Assembly (NCBI RefSeq): GCF_022919075.1
Contig: NZ_CP095078.1
Coordinates: 3,100,001 to 3,164,000, forward strand
DNA: 64,000 bases
DNA from: Nocardioides sp. W7
GTDB lineage: Bacteria > Actinomycetota > Actinomycetes > Propionibacteriales > Nocardioidaceae
Direction of reading: 5' to 3'
Positions within the stretch are counted from its first letter, which is position 1. Every line of letters starts with the position of its first letter. The notes beneath the pieces were generated by a model. It ran no database searches and had not been told where the DNA came from. It saw nothing but the letters and a program-made list of their open reading frames with translations. Positions 16,424 through 25,162 of the stretch are shown piece after piece. The translations under genes were made by a program, and so were the position numbers.

Positions 16424-17568
16424 GCACGGAGCCCGAGAAGGCGGCGGCGCACGCGGCTCGGCTGCGCCACCGGCGCAACGCGGTCACCATCGCTGCCGGC
16501 ATCAAGCTCGCGATCTTCACCGTGGTCTCGGTCCTGGTCACCGGCCTGCTGGCCGCGATCATGGGCAACGTCGGGTTCGGCGCCGGCACGGAGTACCAGG
16601 CGGTGTTCACCAGCGCCTCGATGCTGCAGAAGGGCGACGACGTCCGCGTCGCGGGCGTGAGCGTCGGCGAGGTCAAGGACGTCGAGCACCACGAGCGCAC
16701 GGGAGCCCTGGTGACCTTCCGGGTGAAGTCGGACGTCCCGCTCACGACCGCGTCCCGGGCGGAGATCCGCTTCCTCAACCTGGTCGGCGACCGCTACCTC
16801 GCGCTGGAGGAGGGGACGGCAGAGGCGGCCGGCGCCGCCCGACCGCTGAAGGCGGACGGCCGGATCCCGGTCGCGCAGACCACGCCCGCCCTCGACCTGA
16901 CCGTGCTGTTCAACGGCTTCCAGCCGCTCTTCCAGGCCCTCAGCCCGAAGCAGGTCAACGACCTGAGCCTCAATCTCGTCCAGGTGCTCCAGGGGGAGGG
17001 CGGCACGGTGCAGGGACTGCTCGCCAAGACCGCGTCGCTGACCACCACCCTGGCCGACCGCGACCAGCTGGTCGGCGAGGTGGTCGACAACCTCGGCCAG
17101 ACCCTCGCGACCGTCGACGAGCGCCACCAGCAGCTCAGCCAGCTGATCGTGGAGCTGAAGGGCTGGATGGCCGATCTCGCCCGGGACCGCGACACGATCG
17201 GCTCGTCGCTGGAGAACGTCTCCGACCTGACGGTCGTCGTGGCCGACCTGCTCCGTGAGGGCCGTCCGGTGCTGAAGGCCGACATCGCCGAGCTGCGCAA
17301 GCTGGCCGCGTTGCTCAACGAGAAGAAGAACCGCGCCAGCCTCGTCGAGCTCCTCGACCGGCTGCCGGAGTCGATGACCGACCAGACCCGGACCGGCACC
17401 TACGGCTCTTGGTACAACTACTACGTCTGCGGCTTCTCCGGGAAGATCACCCTCCCCGTCGTGAGCGACGTGCCGGGGTTGAGGGACATCCAGGCCGCGC
17501 TGAACAAGCTGGACTTCCACTCGTCCGCGCCGCGCTGCAACGGCGCCGCAGAGGGGGCGAGCGAATGA
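16420..17568 (+). CDS. mce4B: Mce family protein MceB
   Basis: The 382-residue protein has a membrane anchor around residues 23-49, then the MCE domain (KGDDVRVAGVSVGEVKDVEH, FLNLVGDRYLALEEG) and a helical domain. It ends in a short segment with two Cys residues (NYYVCGFSG, APRCNGAAEG) likely to form a disulfide outside the cell. The GTG start overlaps the mceA stop (GTGA). It is the second subunit of the Mce ring. Confidence 0.87.
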   Translation: MSTEPEKAAAHAARLRHRRNAVTIAAGIKLAIFTVVSVLVTGLLAAIMGNVGFGAGTEYQAVFTSASMLQKGDDVRVAGVSVGEVKDVEHHERTGALVTFRVKSDVPLTTASRAEIRFLNLVGDRYLALEEGTAEAAGAARPLKADGRIPVAQTTPALDLTVLFNGFQPLFQALSPKQVNDLSLNLVQVLQGEGGTVQGLLAKTASLTTTLADRDQLVGEVVDNLGQTLATVDERHQQLSQLIVELKGWMADLARDRDTIGSSLENVSDLTVVVADLLREGRPVLKADIAELRKLAALLNEKKNRASLVELLDRLPESMTDQTRTGTYGSWYNYYVCGFSGKITLPVVSDVPGLRDIQAALNKLDFHSSAPRCNGAAEGASE

Positions 17569-18548
17569 GTCGCTACACCGACTCCCAGATCCTCCGCCTG
17601 GGCGCGATCACCGTCGTGGTGATGCTCGTGGTGATGGCCGCGGCCTTCAACCTGTCCAAGTTCCCCGGGTTCGGCGGCACGTCGTACACCGCGGAGTTCG
17701 CCGACGCCAGCGGCCTGCGCAAGGGCAACATGGTCCAGGTCGGCGGCATCCGCGTGGGCCGGGTCCAGGACCTCACGCTCGAGCAGGACCGGGTCCGGGT
17801 GAAGTTCGAGGTCGACAACGGTGTCGAGCTCGGACCCGAGAGCCAGGCGTCGGTGGAGGTGCTCAGCCTGCTCGGTGAGAAGTACCTCGAGCTCACGCCG
17901 GCCGGCAAGGGTGACCTCGACCCGGAGGACACCATCCCGGTCGAGCGGACCAGCTCGGCGTACGACATCGTGGCGGCCTTCGGCGACCTGACGACCACCA
18001 CGGAGCGGATCGACACCGCGCAGCTCTCCGAGGCGCTCGACGTCGTCGCCGACACCGTCGACGCGGCCGGCCCCGAGATCGCGGCGAGCCTCGACGGCAT
18101 CACGCGGCTCTCCCGGACCGTGGCCTCGCGCGACGAGCAGGTCCAGGCGCTGCTGCTCAGCTCCCGCGAGGTGAGCAAGGTGCTCGCCGCCCGCAGCGAC
18201 GACGTCGTCGACCTGATGAAGGACGCGGGCCTGGTCTTCCGCGAGGTCGAGAAGCGCAAGGACGCGGTGCACCGGCTGCTCGTCAACGCCCGCAGCCTCG
18301 CCGACGAGCTGCGGGGGCTGGCGAGGGACAACCAGAAGCAGCTCGCGCCGGCGCTCGCCGAGGTGGACGACCTGCTGGGCCTGCTGGTCGACAAGGAGAA
18401 GGACCTGAAGGCGACGCTGAACGCGCTCGGACCGTACGTCGACATCCTGAGCAACATCATCGGCACCGGGCCGTGGTTCGACGCCTACGCCTCGAACCTG
18501 CTCGCGATCCCCACGGGCGAGTTCCTGCCCGGGCCGCTGGAGGACTGA
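17565..18548 (+). CDS. mce4C: Mce family protein MceC
   Basis: The 327-residue protein has an N-terminal anchor (about residues 12-30, GAITVVVMLVVMAAAFNL), the MCE domain (KGNMVQVGGIRVGRVQDL, LSLLGEKYLELTPAG) and a long alpha-helical region with many Asp/Glu/Arg heptads. The short tail ends in GEFLPGPLED. The ATG overlaps the mceB stop. Third subunit of the Mce ring. Confidence 0.87.
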   Translation: MSRYTDSQILRLGAITVVVMLVVMAAAFNLSKFPGFGGTSYTAEFADASGLRKGNMVQVGGIRVGRVQDLTLEQDRVRVKFEVDNGVELGPESQASVEVLSLLGEKYLELTPAGKGDLDPEDTIPVERTSSAYDIVAAFGDLTTTTERIDTAQLSEALDVVADTVDAAGPEIAASLDGITRLSRTVASRDEQVQALLLSSREVSKVLAARSDDVVDLMKDAGLVFREVEKRKDAVHRLLVNARSLADELRGLARDNQKQLAPALAEVDDLLGLLVDKEKDLKATLNALGPYVDILSNIIGTGPWFDAYASNLLAIPTGEFLPGPLED

Positions 18549-18551
18549 CCC

Positions 18552-19787
18552 ATGGCACGGATCAACACCCGAGCAGTGATCGCGGCGGTGGCCGTGCTGC
18601 TGCTCGCCGCCACCTTCTTCACGGTCCGGCAGCCGGCCGAGCTGAAGAAGGTCACCGCGCACTTCCCGCGCGCGGTCAGCGTCTACGAGGGCACCGACGT
18701 CCGGATCCTCGGCGTCAACGTCGGGCGGGTCACCGCGGTCGTGCCCGCGGGCAACTCGGTGCGCGTCGAGATGGAGTACGACGCCGCCGTCGACGTCCCC
18801 GCCGACGCGAAGGCCGCGATCGTGACGCCCACGCTGGTGGCGGACCGGTTCGTGCAGCTGACCCCGGCGTACACCGACGGCGACCACGTGCTCGCGGACG
18901 GTGCCGAGATCGCACTGCCCGACACCGGCGTGCCCGTCGAGCTGGACCGGATCTACGCCGGCCTGCGCGACCTCACCCACGCCCTCGGACCCAACGGCGT
19001 CAACGCCGACGGCACCCTGGACAACCTGCTCCGCGCGGGTGCGCAGGGGCTGGGGGGCCAGGGCGCGGCCGGCAACCAGATGATCCGCGAGCTGTCCCTG
19101 GCGGCCGAGACCTTCGGGAAGGGAGCGGGGCCGCTGTTCGACACGGTCACCGAGCTCGCCACCTTCACCGGGACGCTCGCCGAGAACGACGAGCTGGTGC
19201 GGGCGTTCATGCGGGACCTCGCCGGAGTCTCCTCGTCGCTGGTGACCGAGCGGACCGAGCTGCAGGCCGCGCTCGCCTCGGTCGCCCGGGCCGTGGGCAC
19301 CGTCGAGTCGTTCGTCAAGGACAACCGCGCCGCGCTGGTCGGCGACGTCGAGCAGCTCACCCGGGTGCTGAAGACGATCAACTCGGAACGGGACAGCATC
19401 GACACCGCGCTGCGGGTCGCGCCGGTCGCGATCGGCAACCTGACCATCGCCTACAACAGCAAGAGCGGCTCCATCGGCTCCCGGATCGGCGTCGGCGGCA
19501 ACGTCTGGGACGCGGACGGTCTGCTGTGCGCGGTCGTCCAGCAGTCCCAGCTGGCGCGCCGGCTCAAGGACGCCGCCTGCGGGCTCTTCGAGCAGCTCCT
19601 CGAGCCGGCGACCGGCAACCTGCCGTTCCTCCCGCCGGGGCCGGCCGGTCGCGACGCGGCGCCGTCGGGGAGCGGGGACAAGCAGGGCAAGCGGGCCGGC
19701 CGGTCCGCCGAGCCCGCGCTCGACCAGAGCCGCTACCTCAGCGTCGAGGACCCGACGCTCGCCGGCCTGCTGGGGGGAACACCGTGA
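18552..19787 (+). CDS. mce4D: Mce family protein MceD
   Basis: The 411-residue protein has an anchor at about residues 8-26 (AVIAAVAVLLLAATFFTV), the MCE domain (EGTDVRILGVNVGRVTAVVP, PTLVADRFVQLTP) and a helical region. It ends in a low-complexity Gly/Ser/Lys tail followed by SVEDPTLAGLLGG, a repeat-like ending also seen in MceE (SLSALLGGAR). Only three bases separate it from mceC. Fourth subunit of the Mce ring. Confidence 0.87.
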   Translation: MARINTRAVIAAVAVLLLAATFFTVRQPAELKKVTAHFPRAVSVYEGTDVRILGVNVGRVTAVVPAGNSVRVEMEYDAAVDVPADAKAAIVTPTLVADRFVQLTPAYTDGDHVLADGAEIALPDTGVPVELDRIYAGLRDLTHALGPNGVNADGTLDNLLRAGAQGLGGQGAAGNQMIRELSLAAETFGKGAGPLFDTVTELATFTGTLAENDELVRAFMRDLAGVSSSLVTERTELQAALASVARAVGTVESFVKDNRAALVGDVEQLTRVLKTINSERDSIDTALRVAPVAIGNLTIAYNSKSGSIGSRIGVGGNVWDADGLLCAVVQQSQLARRLKDAACGLFEQLLEPATGNLPFLPPGPAGRDAAPSGSGDKQGKRAGRSAEPALDQSRYLSVEDPTLAGLLGGTP

Positions 19788-21211
19788 CCGCCCGGGGCCT
19801 GCGCCGGCTCACCGCAGTCGCGGCCACCGCCGCGCTGGTGCTGTCGGGCTGCGACTTCGACGGTGCCTACGACCTGCCCTTGCCCGGGTCGCCGGTCGAC
19901 GACGACAGCTCGTTCGAGATCACCGCCGACTTCGAGGACATCCTCAACGTGGTGCCGCGCTCGCCGGTGATGGTCGACGACGTGACCGTCGGCGAGGTCA
20001 CCGACGTCGAGCGGGTGGGCTGGCACGCGCGGATCAAGATGCGCGTGCGCGACGACGTCGAGCTGCCCGACAACGCCCTCGCTGACATCCGCCAGGCCAG
20101 CCTGCTCGGCGAGAAGTACGTCTCCCTGGAGGCCCCGACCGGAAGGCCGGCCACCGGGCGGCTCGGTGAGGGCGACACCATCGAGCTCGCCGCGACCGGC
20201 CGCAACCCGGAGGTCGAGGAGGTGCTCGGCGCACTGTCCTTCCTGCTCTCCGGCGGCGGCGTGGCCCAGCTCGGCACCATCACCTCCGAGCTCAACGAGG
20301 TGATGAGCGGGCGCACTGACCGGATGCGCAACCTGCTCGGCAACCTGGAGGGCGTCGTCAGCACCCTCGACGCGCAGAAGCTCGACATCGTCCGGGCGCT
20401 GGAGTCGATCAACGGCCTGACCCGCACCCTGAACCAGGAGCGCAGGACGATCACCGGCGCCCTCGACGTCGCGGGTCCGGCGGTGCAGGTGCTCGCGGCC
20501 CAGCACGAGGAGCTCGTCGGCATGCTCAGCGCCCTCGACGAGCTCGGCGAGGTGGGGGCCCGAGTGATCGGGCGGAGCAAGGACGACCTGCTCGACTCGC
20601 TGCGCCACCTGCAGCCGGTGCTGGCCCGGATCAGCGAGGCGGGCGACGCGCTCGCGCCGGGCCTGAACCTGCTGGTCAGCTTCCCGTTCCCGAAGGAGGC
20701 CTCCGAGATCGTCCGGGGCGACTACGCGAACACCTCGATCCGCCTCGACATCAACCTCGAGAACGTGCTGCCCGACGGTGGCCTGCTGCCCCCGATCGAC
20801 GTCCCGGACCCGGGCGAGGTCATCGACGACGTGCTCCGCTGCATCCAGAGCGGCAGCCTCGGGAGCGCCGAGTGCGCGAAGGTCCTCGACGACCTCGACC
20901 TGCTCGGCAAGCTGCTCCGCGACTGCCGGAAGCCGGCGTACGACGACCGCCCCGTGTGCGTCGTCGTCAACCTGCTCCCGCCGAACCCCGACCTGGAGGG
21001 CGTCGTCCAGCTGCTCGACAACATCCTGGAGCTGCTCGGCATGCCCGGTCTGCCCGGCGTCGACAGCTCGGGGATCGACCTGCCCTCGATCCCCGGGATC
21101 CCCGGACTCTCGGGGCTCGCGCGGCTGCAGTCGTCGATGGTGCTCGGCGGCGACGCCGAACGCCCCTCCGACGAGCCGTCGCTCTCGGCGCTGCTGGGAG
21201 GTGCGCGATGA
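19784..21211 (+). CDS. mce4E: Mce family lipoprotein MceE (LprN-like)
   Basis: The 475-residue protein starts MTARGLRRLTAVAATAALVL and continues SGC, a lipobox with Cys23 as the probable lipidated residue, as in the mycobacterial MceE lipoproteins. The MCE domain follows (MVDDVTVGEVTDVERVGW, ASLLGEKYVSLEAP). A Pro/Gly-rich C-terminal tail (MPGLPGVDSSGIDLPSIPGI) follows a Cys-containing segment. The GTG start at 19784 overlaps mceD. This subunit is thought to tether the Mce complex to the outer leaflet. Confidence 0.88.
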   Translation: MTARGLRRLTAVAATAALVLSGCDFDGAYDLPLPGSPVDDDSSFEITADFEDILNVVPRSPVMVDDVTVGEVTDVERVGWHARIKMRVRDDVELPDNALADIRQASLLGEKYVSLEAPTGRPATGRLGEGDTIELAATGRNPEVEEVLGALSFLLSGGGVAQLGTITSELNEVMSGRTDRMRNLLGNLEGVVSTLDAQKLDIVRALESINGLTRTLNQERRTITGALDVAGPAVQVLAAQHEELVGMLSALDELGEVGARVIGRSKDDLLDSLRHLQPVLARISEAGDALAPGLNLLVSFPFPKEASEIVRGDYANTSIRLDINLENVLPDGGLLPPIDVPDPGEVIDDVLRCIQSGSLGSAECAKVLDDLDLLGKLLRDCRKPAYDDRPVCVVVNLLPPNPDLEGVVQLLDNILELLGMPGLPGVDSSGIDLPSIPGIPGLSGLARLQSSMVLGGDAERPSDEPSLSALLGGAR

Positions 21212-22479
21212 CGCGGGGCAACCGGATCCGGATCGCGGCGTTCCTGGTCCTGAGCGCGGTCGGCATCGTCTACATCACCGCGACCTACCTCGGGTTCGTC
21301 GACCGGCTGCTCGGCCGCGGCCTGACGGTGCACGCGACCCTGCCCGCCTCCGGAGGCCTGTTCGAGGGCAGCGAGGTCACCTACCGCGGCGTCAAGGTCG
21401 GCAAGGTCCGCGCCATGCACGCGACCCGGGACGGCGTCCGCCTCGACCTGGCGCTGGAGGACGGCACCCGGCTGCCGATGGACTCCTCGATGTTCGTGCA
21501 CAACCTCTCCGCGGTGGGGGAGCAGTACCTCGACTTCGAGCCGCCCGACGACGACGGCCCGTACGCCCAGGACGGCGCGACCCTGCACGGCTCCGAGGCC
21601 TCCCTGCCGGTCGACGAGGCCGAGCTGCTGGTCGAGGTCGACCAGTTCGTCGGGTCGGTGGACAAGGAGAACCTCCAGGTCGTCGTGGAGGAGCTCGGCA
21701 CGATGTTCGACGACACCGGCGTCCCGCTGCAGCGACTGATCGACAACGGCCGCCTCTTCGTCGGCGAGGCGGCGGCGCACACCGACGAGACGGTCGCGCT
21801 GCTGGAGAGCGGGCTCACCGTGCTCGACACCCAGCAGGACGAGGGCGAGAACATCCGCGGCTTCTCGCGGGACCTGAAGCTGATCACCCAGGCGCTGCGG
21901 GAGAGCGACCGGGACCTGCGCGCCACCCTCGACGGCACGCCGGGCACGGCCCGGGAGGTACGCCGGCTGCTGCGCGACCTCGAGCCGACGCTGCCGGTGC
22001 TGCTCGGCAACGCGGTCAGCGTCAACCAGGTCGTGGTCTCCCACCTCGCCGGGGTCGAGCAGCTGCTCGTCACCTACCCGCGGGTGATCTCGTCGGGCTT
22101 CACCGGCACCCCCGGCGACGGCTACGGCCACGTCAACCTGCAGCTCGACTACAGCCAGCCGCCCTGCACCGAGGGCTACGTGCCGCCGAACGACTGGCGC
22201 GGCACGCAGGACCTCAAGGACGGTCCGATCTTCCCGGCCCGCTGCGAGAGTGGGCTCCCGTACGCCGCTCGCGGCGCCAACCACGTGCCCGGCGCGCGGG
22301 ACGGCAACGCGTCGTCCGGCCGCGCGTACCGTACGTCGTACGACCCGGTCTCGGGTGTGCTGGAGGGTGCCGTCGACAGCGACGGCGACCCGGTGCGCTA
22401 CGTCGACCCGGGCAATCTGTCGATCCTGGGAGGGGACTCGTGGAAGTGGCTCCTGGTAGGCCCGGTGGCCAGCAAGTGA
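21208..22479 (+). CDS. mce4F: Mce family protein MceF
   Basis: The 423-residue protein has an anchor (about residues 9-30), the MCE domain (EGSEVTYRGVKVGKVRAMHA, LSAVGEQYLDFEPPDDDGPY) and a helical region. It ends in an extended Gly/Asp/Tyr-rich C-terminus with two Cys residues (QPPCTEGYVPP, FPARCESGLPY). The ATG overlaps the mceE stop. It is the last ring subunit. Confidence 0.87.
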   Translation: MTRGNRIRIAAFLVLSAVGIVYITATYLGFVDRLLGRGLTVHATLPASGGLFEGSEVTYRGVKVGKVRAMHATRDGVRLDLALEDGTRLPMDSSMFVHNLSAVGEQYLDFEPPDDDGPYAQDGATLHGSEASLPVDEAELLVEVDQFVGSVDKENLQVVVEELGTMFDDTGVPLQRLIDNGRLFVGEAAAHTDETVALLESGLTVLDTQQDEGENIRGFSRDLKLITQALRESDRDLRATLDGTPGTAREVRRLLRDLEPTLPVLLGNAVSVNQVVVSHLAGVEQLLVTYPRVISSGFTGTPGDGYGHVNLQLDYSQPPCTEGYVPPNDWRGTQDLKDGPIFPARCESGLPYAARGANHVPGARDGNASSGRAYRTSYDPVSGVLEGAVDSDGDPVRYVDPGNLSILGGDSWKWLLVGPVASK

Positions 22480-23039
22480 GCGAGTCGCGCCGGGTCCGGC
22501 TGAACCTGCTGCTCTACGTGCTCGCCCTCGTCGCGGGTGTGGCGGTGGTGGTCGTGGGCGTGTCGGTCGTGGACCGGGTGCGCGACGACCCGGCGCCGTC
22601 CTCGCTACCCGCCGACGGCGCCGTGCAGGCCGTCGCGCTCGAGGAGTCCGACGACGAGGAGCAGCAGCGCCTCGCCGCGGTCGTCGAGTCCGCGAGCGCC
22701 GAGGTGGAGGCGCTGCTCAACGTGCGCTACGACGAGGAGAAGTCCGTGGCGGCCGTGCTGAGCGGGGCGACGGGCGAGTTCCGTGAGCAGTACGAGAAGG
22801 CGACCGAGGGGCTGCTGGAGCTGATGAAGAAGCAGGAGTCGATCCAGGAGAGCGAGGTCGTGTGGACCGGCGTCGTGGCCGCCGACGCCGACTCCGCCAC
22901 GGTGGCCGTGGCGGCGTCGGGGACGGTTGCCAACAAGGCGACCAAGGGGGAGCCGACGGCGCGCAACTACCGGGTGCAGCTCGAGCTCGTCCTGGAGGAC
23001 GGCGCCTGGCTGACCCGCGATCTGCAGTTCGTGCCGTGA
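22476..23039 (+). CDS. Mce-associated membrane protein (first)
   Basis: The 187-residue protein has a single N-terminal membrane segment (about residues 9-31, LLLYVLALVAGVAVVVVGVS) and an outside domain of the Mce-associated type (LNVRYDEEKSVAAVLSGATG, FREQYEKATEGLLE). It ends in the SnoaL/NTF2-like strand pattern seen in such proteins. The GTG at 22476 overlaps the mceF stop. Mycobacterial mce4 also ends with two such genes, which are thought to stabilise the complex. Confidence 0.8.
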   Translation: MSESRRVRLNLLLYVLALVAGVAVVVVGVSVVDRVRDDPAPSSLPADGAVQAVALEESDDEEQQRLAAVVESASAEVEALLNVRYDEEKSVAAVLSGATGEFREQYEKATEGLLELMKKQESIQESEVVWTGVVAADADSATVAVAASGTVANKATKGEPTARNYRVQLELVLEDGAWLTRDLQFVP

Positions 23040-23049
23040 GGGGGACCAG

Positions 23050-23814
23050 ATGACCGACCGACCCCGCGGGACGTCCCGCACGCCCGCCTCCCGCCCGCGC
23101 AAGCTCGCGGGGAGGAGCGGCACGGATCCCGTTCCGCCTGCGTCCGAGCCGCTCGACGAATCGCTCGACGAACCCCTCCGGGAGCCGGACGGGAGCCAGG
23201 TCGACGAGGGGCTGGTCGCCGAGGACCGGGCCGACGAGCCGAAGCCGGCTGAGCGCGCGCCCGGACTCTTCGCGGGCGGCCGGGTCACCCGGGTCCTGCT
23301 CGCGGCGATCGTCGCGCTCACCGTGGTCACCCTCGCGATGGGGGTCTACCTCGGGGTCACCGACGACGAGCCGTCCGCCGCCGTCGCGCCGCCGGTCGCG
23401 GGCGCCATCGCGGTGCCCGAGGACCGGCCGATCCTGCTGCCGTGGGCGGACGCCCAGCGCGCGGCCGCTGCGGCGGCCGAGGCGGCGACGACGATCGTCA
23501 AGACGTCATGGCAGGAGTACGACGAGCAGGTGGAGAAGGCGACCGCGCTGATGACGCCGTCGTTCGCCGAGGAGTTCCGCACGACCAAGGACGAGGTCCG
23601 CTCCGGCGTCGTGGACGGCAAGGTCGACGTCGACGCCCGGGTGGTCGCGCAGAGCGTGGTCCGCGCCAACACCTCGGAGGTCCAGGCGCTGGTCTTCCTC
23701 AACCAGTACACGACCCGCGACGGGGGAGAAACGACGTACTCGCCCTACCGCGCCCTGGTGACCGTGGTGAACACCGACGGCGGCTGGCTGGTCTCCGACC
23801 TGCAGACCAAGTGA
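23050..23814 (+). CDS. Mce-associated membrane protein (second)
   Basis: The 254-residue protein has a long charged cytoplasmic N-terminus (about 80 residues, rich in Pro/Asp/Glu), one membrane segment (about 82-102, VLLAAIVALTVVTLAMGVYL) and an outside domain resembling its neighbour (VKTSWQEYDEQVEKATALMT, FAEEFRTTKDEVRSG). It is the last gene of the mce operon, 11 bases after the first associated gene. A strong hairpin follows at 23826-23879. Confidence 0.8.
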   Translation: MTDRPRGTSRTPASRPRKLAGRSGTDPVPPASEPLDESLDEPLREPDGSQVDEGLVAEDRADEPKPAERAPGLFAGGRVTRVLLAAIVALTVVTLAMGVYLGVTDDEPSAAVAPPVAGAIAVPEDRPILLPWADAQRAAAAAAEAATTIVKTSWQEYDEQVEKATALMTPSFAEEFRTTKDEVRSGVVDGKVDVDARVVAQSVVRANTSEVQALVFLNQYTTRDGGETTYSPYRALVTVVNTDGGWLVSDLQTK

Positions 23815-23825
23815 CCTCTCCTGCC

Positions 23826-23879
23826 GCCGACCCGGCGCAAGTTTGGTGCCGACCCGGCGCAAACTTGCGCCGGCTCGGC
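23826..23879. terminator. long hairpin after the mce operon
   Basis: The 20-base arms 23826-23845 and 23860-23879 pair with one mismatch (GCCGAcCCGGCGCAAGTTTG with its complement) across a 14-base loop. The loop repeats GCCGACCCGGCG directly. It stands 12 bases after the last mce gene and before the next KstR box, so it probably ends mce transcription. Confidence 0.55.
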
Positions 23880-23928
23880 GATCTGCTGCTGGACAAGGGG
23901 TGGGTCGCCGGTTAGGTTTCCACCGAAC

Positions 23929-23942
23929 TAGAACACGTTCCA
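23929..23942. promoter_or_regulatory. KstR-like operator of the reductase/ferredoxin/Hsd4A operon
   Basis: TAGAACACGTTCCA matches TnnAACnnGTTnnA exactly and lies 37 bases before the GTG at 23980. It follows the mce hairpin, so the downstream genes have their own controlled promoter. Confidence 0.8.
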
Positions 23943-23979
23943 CTTGGCGTCGTCAGTAGGAAGGAGCAGGATCGCGCCC

Positions 23980-24957
23980 GTGACTGCTGAGATTGTCGAG
24001 ACCGACCTGCTGATCGTCGGCGCTGGTCCTACCGGCCTGTTCGCCGCCTACTACGCCGGGTTCCGTGGCCACCGGGTTGCTCTCGTGGACTCGCTGCCGG
24101 AGCTCGGTGGGCAGGTCACGGCGATGTACCCCGAGAAGCAGATCCTCGATGTCGCCGGCTTCCCGAGCGTGAAGGGCCGCGACCTGGTCGCGGGCCTGGT
24201 CGAGCAGGCGAACACCGCGAAGCCGGACTACCTCCTCGACCGCACGGCCCAGACCCTGGAGCACCACGACGACGGGGTCACGGTCGGCCTCGACGACGGC
24301 ACCGTGGTGCACGCCGCAGCGGTGCTGATCACCGCCGGCATCGGGAAGTTCAGTCCCCGGCCGCTGCCCGCGGGCGAGGGTTGGCTGGGCCGCGGGCTGG
24401 AGTTCTTCGTGCCGAGCTTCGCCCCGTACGCCGGCAAGGACGTCGTCATCGTCGGCGGCGGCGACAGTGCCTTCGACTGGGCGCTGCACCTGGAGCCGAT
24501 CGCCCGGTCGGTCACCCTCGTGCACCGCCGCGACGCGTTCCGGGCCCACGAGCGCACGGTCCAGCAGGTCCGCGACTCCTCGGTGCGAATCGTGACCAGG
24601 GCCGAGATCGCAGCGATCAACGGCGGGTCGACCGTCGAGTCCGTCGACGTGAGCGTCGACGGCGAGACCACGACGTACCCCGCCCAGGCGGTGGTGGCGG
24701 CCCTCGGCTTCCTGGCCGATCTCGGCCCGCTGCAGCAGTGGGGGATCAAGGTGCACAAGCGGCACGTCGTGGTCGACCCGGCGATGCGCACCAGCCTGCC
24801 GCGGGTCTTCGCGGCCGGCGACATCACCGAGTACCCCGGCAAGGTCCGGCTGATCGCCGTCGGCTTCGGTGAGGCCGCGACTGCCGTCAACAACGCGACC
24901 GTGGCGATCGACCCGAGCGCCCACGTGTTCCCAGGCCACTCCAGTGAAGGGACGTGA
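23980..24957 (+). CDS. ferredoxin--NADP+ reductase, thioredoxin-reductase-like type
   Basis: The 325-residue flavoprotein has a FAD-binding GAGPTGLFAAYY near the N-terminus, a central LGGQVTAMYPEKQILDVAGF typical of type-2 ferredoxin-NADP reductases, and a NADPH-binding GGGDSAFDWAL (about 167). There is no CxxC redox pair, which separates it from thioredoxin reductase. It should pass electrons from NADPH to the ferredoxin encoded next, and from there to a steroid P450 or hydroxylase located elsewhere. GTG 23980 was chosen over an upstream in-frame ATG at 23944 because GGAAGGAG lies between them and the KstR-like box ends at 23942. Confidence 0.85.
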   Translation: MTAEIVETDLLIVGAGPTGLFAAYYAGFRGHRVALVDSLPELGGQVTAMYPEKQILDVAGFPSVKGRDLVAGLVEQANTAKPDYLLDRTAQTLEHHDDGVTVGLDDGTVVHAAAVLITAGIGKFSPRPLPAGEGWLGRGLEFFVPSFAPYAGKDVVIVGGGDSAFDWALHLEPIARSVTLVHRRDAFRAHERTVQQVRDSSVRIVTRAEIAAINGGSTVESVDVSVDGETTTYPAQAVVAALGFLADLGPLQQWGIKVHKRHVVVDPAMRTSLPRVFAAGDITEYPGKVRLIAVGFGEAATAVNNATVAIDPSAHVFPGHSSEGT

Positions 24958-24966
24958 CAGACCGCC

Positions 24967-25158
24967 ATGAAGATCAAGGTGGACTTCGACCTCTGCGAGT
25001 CCAACGCCCTGTGCGAGGCGATGGCACCGGAGGTCTTCGAGCTCGACGACGACGACTACCTGCAGCTCAAGACCGACGAGACCACGCCGGAGAACATCGA
25101 CAACGTCAAGCGCGCCGTGGCGGCCTGCCCGCGCGCCGCTATCTCGCTGAAGGACTGA
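24967..25158 (+). CDS. fdxD: [3Fe-4S]-type ferredoxin, FdxD-like
   Basis: At 63 residues this is a typical small actinobacterial ferredoxin. Cys residues at 10 and 16 (CESNALC) and at about 55 (AACPRAAI) are present while the usual fourth Cys is absent, pointing to a 3Fe-4S cluster. In M. tuberculosis fdxD lies directly before hsd4A in the KstR regulon, and the same order is seen here. Its electron donor is likely the reductase encoded 9 bases upstream. Confidence 0.82.
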   Translation: MKIKVDFDLCESNALCEAMAPEVFELDDDDYLQLKTDETTPENIDNVKRAVAACPRAAISLKD

Positions 25159-25162
25159 ATCT

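Noticed and set aside
20778..22475. Long plus-strand frame upstream of the first Mce-associated gene
   Set aside because: It is the out-of-frame reading of mceE and mceF. Only the part from GTG 22476 is a gene.
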